Below are positions 23,749 through 27,649 of a DNA stretch of 27,649 nt, one piece after another. The notes beneath the pieces are model-generated. The model ran no database searches and was not told where the DNA came from. It was given only the letters and a program-made list of their open reading frames with translations. How positions within the stretch are numbered: the stretch's first letter is position 1; each line of letters begins with the position of its first letter. A program made the position numbers and the translations under genes. Location: contig CANHKJ010000004.1 of the NCBI GenBank assembly GCA_947460915.1, positions 1-27,649 on the forward strand, read 5' to 3'. Source of the DNA: Verrucomicrobiia bacterium (GTDB lineage: Bacteria; Verrucomicrobiota; Verrucomicrobiia; Verrucomicrobiales; Akkermansiaceae).

Positions 23749-25641
23749 TCAACCGCCAGTTTTGGGTGGTCGTGGCTTCTTATTTGGCGTTACATCGCGC
23801 ATATCGGAGGACTCACCACGAGCTTTGGCGGCTTGGGCACGCTGCAATTCTTCCTGCTTTTCCATCATCTTTTCCATGAAAGTTTTCTTCTTCGGCTTGG
23901 TCGGATCTACTGGTTTTTCCACAAGCTTGGGCTCGGGCATTTTCGCGGTGATCCAGGTTTGGAAAATGGTGAAAATGTTTTGCGTAGTCCAGTAGAGGGC
24001 CAATGCAGAAGCGAAGGAGTAGCAGAAAATGAGGAACATGAAGGGCATGAACATCATCAAGCGCTGCTGCATTTTATCACCGGTCTTGGGCATCATTGCC
24101 ATCTGTGCAAAGCTCGTTAGGGTCATCACGATCGGTAGGATGTTGATCGGGAAGCCCATGAAATGACCGATGGTGTCGGGCTGTGAAAGATCGGTGACCC
24201 ACCACAAAAAGGGCTCGTGGCGTAACTCGACGGCATACTGGAGCATGCGATAGAAGCCGAAGAAAATGGGGATCTGGAGAAGCATAGGCAGACATCCGCC
24301 GATCGGGTTGACTCCATACTTTTTATACATCTTCATCACCTCCTGATTCATCTTGGCGGGGTCACTGGAGTATTTTTCCTTAATCTGATCCATTTCTGGC
24401 TTGAGCTTGGCCATGCGCTTCATCGAGCGATTCGACTTGTTGTAGAGTGGCCAAATCGCGGTGCGCACGACGAGTGTGAGGATCACAATCGAAATGCCCC
24501 AGGACCAGACATCGGACATTTTTGAGATTGCCGCATGGATCCAATGCAGAGTCCAGTTGAGCAAGCGACTGATCGGAGAAAACCAACCGTAGTTCATGAT
24601 TTCGCCCCACTCGCTGCCCATTTTGCGCAGCATGTTGTTATTCTTCGGCCCCATGTAAATCTGAAAGCTGTTTTTGTTTTGTTCGCCTTTTGCTAGGCTC
24701 ACGGAAGGCAAGCGTAAGTGCGAGGCTATGCCTTTGAGGGGCTTCTCGACGCCATCAAAACGAACATCGTAGGTGGAAGCAATCACGCTGCTGCCATAGG
24801 GGGCTTGAGATTTGAGTGCAATGGTGAAAAACTGATCGCATACGCCGGCGAGCTTTGCGGCACCGAGTTGGCGCTCATCGGAAAGTTTTTCATCGCTTAA
24901 CCAGCCGCCTGCAAATTTAGTGGCTGCTACGTAATCATAGTTACCCGCATCATTGAAAAAGAATGTTGTCTGGTCTGGCCATTCTTTGGCGTGTAGCGGT
25001 CCAGCCGAGCCGAGAGCGAGCGTCCATTGGTTGAGCGCGATTGGAGTATCCAAGGCATTTTCGATGATGACATCGAAGTTCAGCAAATAGGGTGCGCCTG
25101 GTGCGCTTTGATCTTCTTGGATGCTGTAGATTTTTTTCACGATCAGTCCCTCTGGACTCTGCGCGACGAAGACTGCGGATTTGCCCGATACGGATTGATC
25201 AGCTTTGTATTCGTAAATCAAGGCATCGGAGGTAAATGTGCCACGCGTGAGTGCGCCGACAGGATTGACCGCTCCTTGGTTGATGTGGATCGGGATTTTT
25301 TTGTCGCCGATTTCGTATTCATTTTTCAGAACGGCATGCTTGACTCCAGCACCCTTGTTGGTGAGCACGAAGGAAACCTCTGCGGTATCGAGCGCGATGA
25401 TGTTTTCGGCAACGGTAACAGGAGCAGGCGTAGTTTTGTCAGCTTCTGGCACAGCCTCAGGGTTCTCCGCTACGGCTTTCGCCTTCGCCTCGTCAGCTGC
25501 TTTTTTATTGAAAGCTTCGATGCGAGCTTGTTCCGCGCGTTGGTCGGCGAGGATGCCCGCTTTTTTCGAGGAATCGTAAAATGAGTAGCCAATAATCAGG
25601 CTGCAAAGGGTGACGACGACCCATGTTTTTTTATCGTACAT
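23749..25641 (-). CDS. yidC: Membrane protein insertase YidC
   Basis: This 630-residue inner-membrane insertase, of the long Gram-negative form, helps fold membrane proteins and insert them alone or with SecYEG. The first membrane helix is at about 6-22, followed by a Lys/Ala/Glu linker to residue 70. The periplasmic P1 domain runs to about 350. The conserved core then has LVVRTAIWPLYNKSNRSMKR with the essential Arg in the groove, GGCLPMLLQIPIFFGFYRML, MQQRLMMFMPFMFLIFCYSF and ALYWTTQNIFTIFQTWI. A basic tail ends with RPPKTGG. It is 18 bases after yidD in the rpmH-rnpA-yidD-yidC order. Confidence 0.96.
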   Translation of the reverse strand: MYDKKTWVVVTLCSLIIGYSFYDSSKKAGILADQRAEQARIEAFNKKAADEAKAKAVAENPEAVPEADKTTPAPVTVAENIIALDTAEVSFVLTNKGAGVKHAVLKNEYEIGDKKIPIHINQGAVNPVGALTRGTFTSDALIYEYKADQSVSGKSAVFVAQSPEGLIVKKIYSIQEDQSAPGAPYLLNFDVIIENALDTPIALNQWTLALGSAGPLHAKEWPDQTTFFFNDAGNYDYVAATKFAGGWLSDEKLSDERQLGAAKLAGVCDQFFTIALKSQAPYGSSVIASTYDVRFDGVEKPLKGIASHLRLPSVSLAKGEQNKNSFQIYMGPKNNNMLRKMGSEWGEIMNYGWFSPISRLLNWTLHWIHAAISKMSDVWSWGISIVILTLVVRTAIWPLYNKSNRSMKRMAKLKPEMDQIKEKYSSDPAKMNQEVMKMYKKYGVNPIGGCLPMLLQIPIFFGFYRMLQYAVELRHEPFLWWVTDLSQPDTIGHFMGFPINILPIVMTLTSFAQMAMMPKTGDKMQQRLMMFMPFMFLIFCYSFASALALYWTTQNIFTIFQTWITAKMPEPKLVEKPVDPTKPKKKTFMEKMMEKQEELQRAQAAKARGESSDMRDVTPNKKPRPPKTGG

Positions 25642-25659
25642 AATGGCAATTGGTAGAGA

Positions 25660-25962
25660 TTAGTGATGGTGCGAGCACGGAGGTTGTGGCTCTGCGTTGG
25701 TTGAAAGGGAAGACTTGCGAGGTGGCACGGGATCGTGACCGAATCCGCCCCAAGGATGGCAGCGCATAATGCGACAGGTGCCGAGCCATGAACCACGAAT
25801 TGGTCCGTGGGTTTCCACGGCTTGGAGAAAATAGTGCGAGCATGTCGGCTGATAGCGACAGCCAGAATGGGGGCCGAAAATGACCTTGAGCGCCGGGCTG
25901 ATCAAGCGCTGGTAAAAACGGATCAGGCAGCGAATGAGAAAGGTGACCGCTTGGGAAATCAT
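25660..25962 (-). CDS. yidD: Membrane protein insertion efficiency factor YidD
   Basis: A 100-residue protein with an amphipathic N-terminal helix FLIRCLIRFYQRLISPAL and the YidD signature SGCRYQPTCSHYFLQAVETH, then TCRIMRCHPWGGFGHDPVP. All the usual conserved Cys, Tyr and Trp residues are present. YidD sits at the inner membrane beside YidC and modestly helps insertion. The tail is a short His/Pro-rich extension. It is 3 bases after rnpA, so probably translationally coupled. Confidence 0.95.
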   Translation of the reverse strand: MISQAVTFLIRCLIRFYQRLISPALKVIFGPHSGCRYQPTCSHYFLQAVETHGPIRGSWLGTCRIMRCHPWGGFGHDPVPPRKSSLSTNAEPQPPCSHHH

Positions 25963-25965
25963 GCA

Positions 25966-26358
25966 TCATGAAGGCTGCGAGGAGAGAGAAGGGGGAGTGG
26001 GGGTAGCCGGAGACTGGAGAATTCCCAGACGGCGAGCGGTTTTCAGCCAATCATGTTCAAGCTCAGCAAAGCTGGCTTGGATCGTGTTGTAGCGAGCGAT
26101 GACGACGAGGTAGCGCATCGATGGCTGGATCTGGTGGAGATGGCGCTGGATGATATCACGAAAACGCCGACGCAGAAGATTTCTGTCGTGGGCTTTACCA
26201 GTTTTTTTGGTAGTGATGAAGGCGACCATAAAGTGAGGCAATTGCGCATCCTCGAGCGTGCTTAAAACGAGAAACCGGCCAGCTTTGGAGCGGCCGGTCT
26301 CACGGACCTTCTGGAAGTCGGCCCGCTTTTTCATGGTGTGCTTCCGAGGAAGTCGCAT
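25966..26358 (-). CDS. rnpA: Ribonuclease P protein component
   Basis: A 130-residue protein that binds the RNase P RNA and helps it trim tRNA 5' leaders. KRADFQKVRETGRSKAGRFL and AFITTKKTGKAHDRNLLRRRFRDII are the RNase P protein motifs, with the basic R-N-x-x-x-R-x-x-R-x helix. Chosen start: ATG 26358. An alternative Met is at codon 9 (MKKRADFQK). A GGAG lies 11 bases before the first ATG, which is far but usable. The Pro/Ser/Thr-rich C-terminal tail is not part of the fold. Gap to rpmH is 20 bases. Confidence 0.93.
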   Translation of the reverse strand: MRLPRKHTMKKRADFQKVRETGRSKAGRFLVLSTLEDAQLPHFMVAFITTKKTGKAHDRNLLRRRFRDIIQRHLHQIQPSMRYLVVIARYNTIQASFAELEHDWLKTARRLGILQSPATPTPPSLSSQPS

Positions 26359-26378
26359 CAGCGGGAGATCTCCTGCAC

Positions 26379-26564
26379 TTAGTTCGAAGTGTGTTGTTGG
26401 GTATGGCGTTTGAAGTGCACCTCTGCACCTTTGCCCATAAGGCGCTTACGTCCTTTTTGGCGGCGGCGATTCAAGATAGCGCGACCTCCTTTGGTAGCCA
26501 TACGGGCACGGAAACCGTGTTGTTGCTTGCGTGTGCGTTTTGATGGGCGGTAGGTAGGTTCCAT
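26379..26564 (-). CDS. rpmH: 50S ribosomal protein L34
   Basis: A 61-residue protein with the L34 core TYRPSKRTRKQQHGFRARM followed by TKGGRAILNRRRQKGRKRL. It carries an extra C-terminal tail of about 18 residues (from LMGKGAEVHFKR), which is longer than the usual 44-47 residues. The Arg/Lys richness fits binding to 23S rRNA. It is the first gene of the rpmH-rnpA-yidD-yidC run. A promoter is seen about 70 bases upstream. Confidence 0.96.
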   Translation of the reverse strand: MEPTYRPSKRTRKQQHGFRARMATKGGRAILNRRRQKGRKRLMGKGAEVHFKRHTQQHTSN

Positions 26565-26632
26565 GACTTGTGCTTGTTACGTAGTAATAAAGAAATGTGT
26601 AATAAGACGCTGCGGAGCAGGTCGGGGCGGGG

Positions 26633-26660
26633 AAGATAGAGAAATCTGGGGCGATGTCAA
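26633..26660 (-). promoter_or_regulatory. Candidate sigma70 promoter for the rpmH operon
   Basis: On the minus strand, TTGACA (26655-26660) is followed after 16 bases by TATCTT (26633-26638), with four of six bases of the -10 consensus. It starts about 70 bases ahead of the rpmH ATG, in the gap after the pyruvate carboxylase gene. The near-perfect -35 and suitable spacing make it the best promoter candidate in the window. Confidence 0.5.
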
Positions 26661-26730
26661 CACAACAATCTGAAAAAGTTGAGTTTTTTTGGGGGAGAGG
26701 GGGGATTTCATACGGATTTTGCGACGGGAA

Positions 26731-27649
26731 TCACTTCACTAGCTTGATCATCAAATCCTTGCTTTCGAGGGTGTTGCCGACTTCGACGAGGATTTCTTGC
26801 ACGGTTCCGTTGGAGGGGGCGGTGACGGTGGTGAACATTTTCATGGCCTCCAGGGTGAGCAGGGCGTCGCCCTCTTTGACCTTGTGGCCGATGCTGACGG
26901 CAATGCTAGCGACCATGCCAGGCATCGGGGCCGCGATTTGGCAAGGATCGGCGGGGTCGCCTTTGGGGCGCGAGGTGCTGGCCTTGACGGCGCTCTTGTC
27001 ATCGACCTGAACGTGGCGTGGGTAGCCGTTGAGTTCGAAGATCGCAGTGCGCTGACCGGCGGCATCGACCTCGGTGATGTTGTGCAGGCGGATGAACAAG
27101 GTTTTTCCAGCTTCGAGGCTGAGGGTGACTTCTTCTTTGTCCTTGAGACCGTAGAAAAAGGCAGGGGTCGGCAGTACCGAGAGATCGCTGAAGGTTTTGC
27201 GGGATTTGACGAAGTCTTTGTAGACCTGCGGATACATCAGGTAGGAGTAAAGCTCGTCATCGCTGGCTGCTTTGTGGCCGGTGATTTTCGCGACTTCGAC
27301 GCGTGTTTTTTCAAGATCAACTTTTTCCGCACGCTCGCCGGGGCGATTAGTGAAGGGCTTCTTGTTACCGAGGATGATTTTTTGGATGTCTTTTGGCCAG
27401 CCACCCATCGGTTGACCAAGACCGCCTTGGAGCATGTCGATGACACTTTCCGGGAAGTTGGTGCCAGATGGCAGGCTTTGCAAGTAGCTGTGAGCATCGC
27501 CGGGCTTGACGCCGCGGGAAATGAGGAACATGCACATGTCGCCGACCACTTTCGAGGAAGGGGTGACTTTGACGATGTCGCCAAAGAGTAGGTTCACTTC
27601 GGCATACATGCGGGCGATTTCTGACCAGCGATGGCCGATGCCCATGCTC
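26731..27649 (-). CDS. pyc: Pyruvate carboxylase, C-terminal part (5' end outside window)
   Basis: 306 codons from the window edge to TGA at 26731-26733. The visible part begins in the end of the carboxyltransferase domain (SMGIGHRWSEIARMYAEVN) and continues with LFGDIVKVTPSSKVVGDM, FPESVIDMLQGGLGQPMGG and SDLSVLPTPAFFYGL of the PC tetramerisation region. It ends in a biotinyl domain with LTLEAMKMFTTVTAP, in which the Lys carries biotin, and VQEILVEVGNTLESKDLMIKL. Pyruvate carboxylase forms oxaloacetate from pyruvate, bicarbonate and ATP. The first in-frame Met (27645) is internal. The biotin carboxylase domain is not in view. An oxaloacetate decarboxylase alpha subunit is less likely because of the PC-specific region. 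Confidence 0.9.
   Translation of the reverse strand, partial: SMGIGHRWSEIARMYAEVNLLFGDIVKVTPSSKVVGDMCMFLISRGVKPGDAHSYLQSLPSGTNFPESVIDMLQGGLGQPMGGWPKDIQKIILGNKKPFTNRPGERAEKVDLEKTRVEVAKITGHKAASDDELYSYLMYPQVYKDFVKSRKTFSDLSVLPTPAFFYGLKDKEEVTLSLEAGKTLFIRLHNITEVDAAGQRTAIFELNGYPRHVQVDDKSAVKASTSRPKGDPADPCQIAAPMPGMVASIAVSIGHKVKEGDALLTLEAMKMFTTVTAPSNGTVQEILVEVGNTLESKDLMIKLVK

Noticed and set aside
26565..26730. Possible replication origin upstream of rpmH
   Set aside because: rpmH often lies near oriC, but no dnaA gene and no TTATCCACA-type boxes were found in this gap.

Overview
The window is a piece of bacterial chromosome, most likely from a member of the Verrucomicrobiota (Verrucomicrobiales-like). 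The reasons are the long SecA with a zinc-binding C-terminus, a bactofilin next to a single-pass TPR protein, an Asn/Arg-rich RRM protein, a small His-rich lipoprotein typed from memory as common in that group, and the near absence of Shine-Dalgarno sequences. The taxonomic call is inference, because no rRNA is present. Most of the window is ordinary housekeeping DNA. Accessory material is confined to the first 660 bases, the gap between gltB and gltD, and roughly 14.7-15.3 kb.

Region by region: 1-660 is AT-rich decayed DNA with the tail of an ISAs1-like transposase followed by a dead toxin-antitoxin pair. 689-7377 (minus strand) is the glutamate synthase operon gltB-gltD, interrupted by a GxxExxY (PD-(D/E)XK-like) gene. 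That gene is bracketed by 39-base inverted repeats, and a further repeat copy lies beside gltD. 7603-8468 holds two divergent small membrane proteins (DUF3817; MauE/DoxX-like). 8560-11870 holds gcvP overlapping a Nudix hydrolase. 12104-13150 is an orphan PotD-like lipoprotein. 13272-14243 is the RRM protein, with a strong terminator. 14244-15320 has no intact gene but contains a broken zinc-ribbon gene. 15443-16867 (minus strand) is TPR protein plus bactofilin, divergent from lpxB and a small lipoprotein (16948-18338).

18343-26564 (minus strand) is a long colinear run read as rpmH, rnpA, yidD, yidC, secA, argH and an orphan RibD C-terminal reductase. It joins ribosome, RNase P and membrane-protein biogenesis functions with the Sec motor. 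A sigma70-type promoter is visible upstream of rpmH. The window ends inside the C-terminal third of a pyruvate carboxylase.

Functionally, the intact genes cover nitrogen assimilation (GltBD), one-carbon/glycine catabolism (GcvP), arginine synthesis (ArgH), anaplerosis (Pyc), lipid A synthesis (LpxB), protein export (SecA, YidC, YidD) and cell-shape cytoskeleton (bactofilin). The best candidate for something poorly described is the GxxExxY cassette with its terminal inverted repeats. It looks like a small unit that moved or duplicated into an operon without breaking either neighbour.
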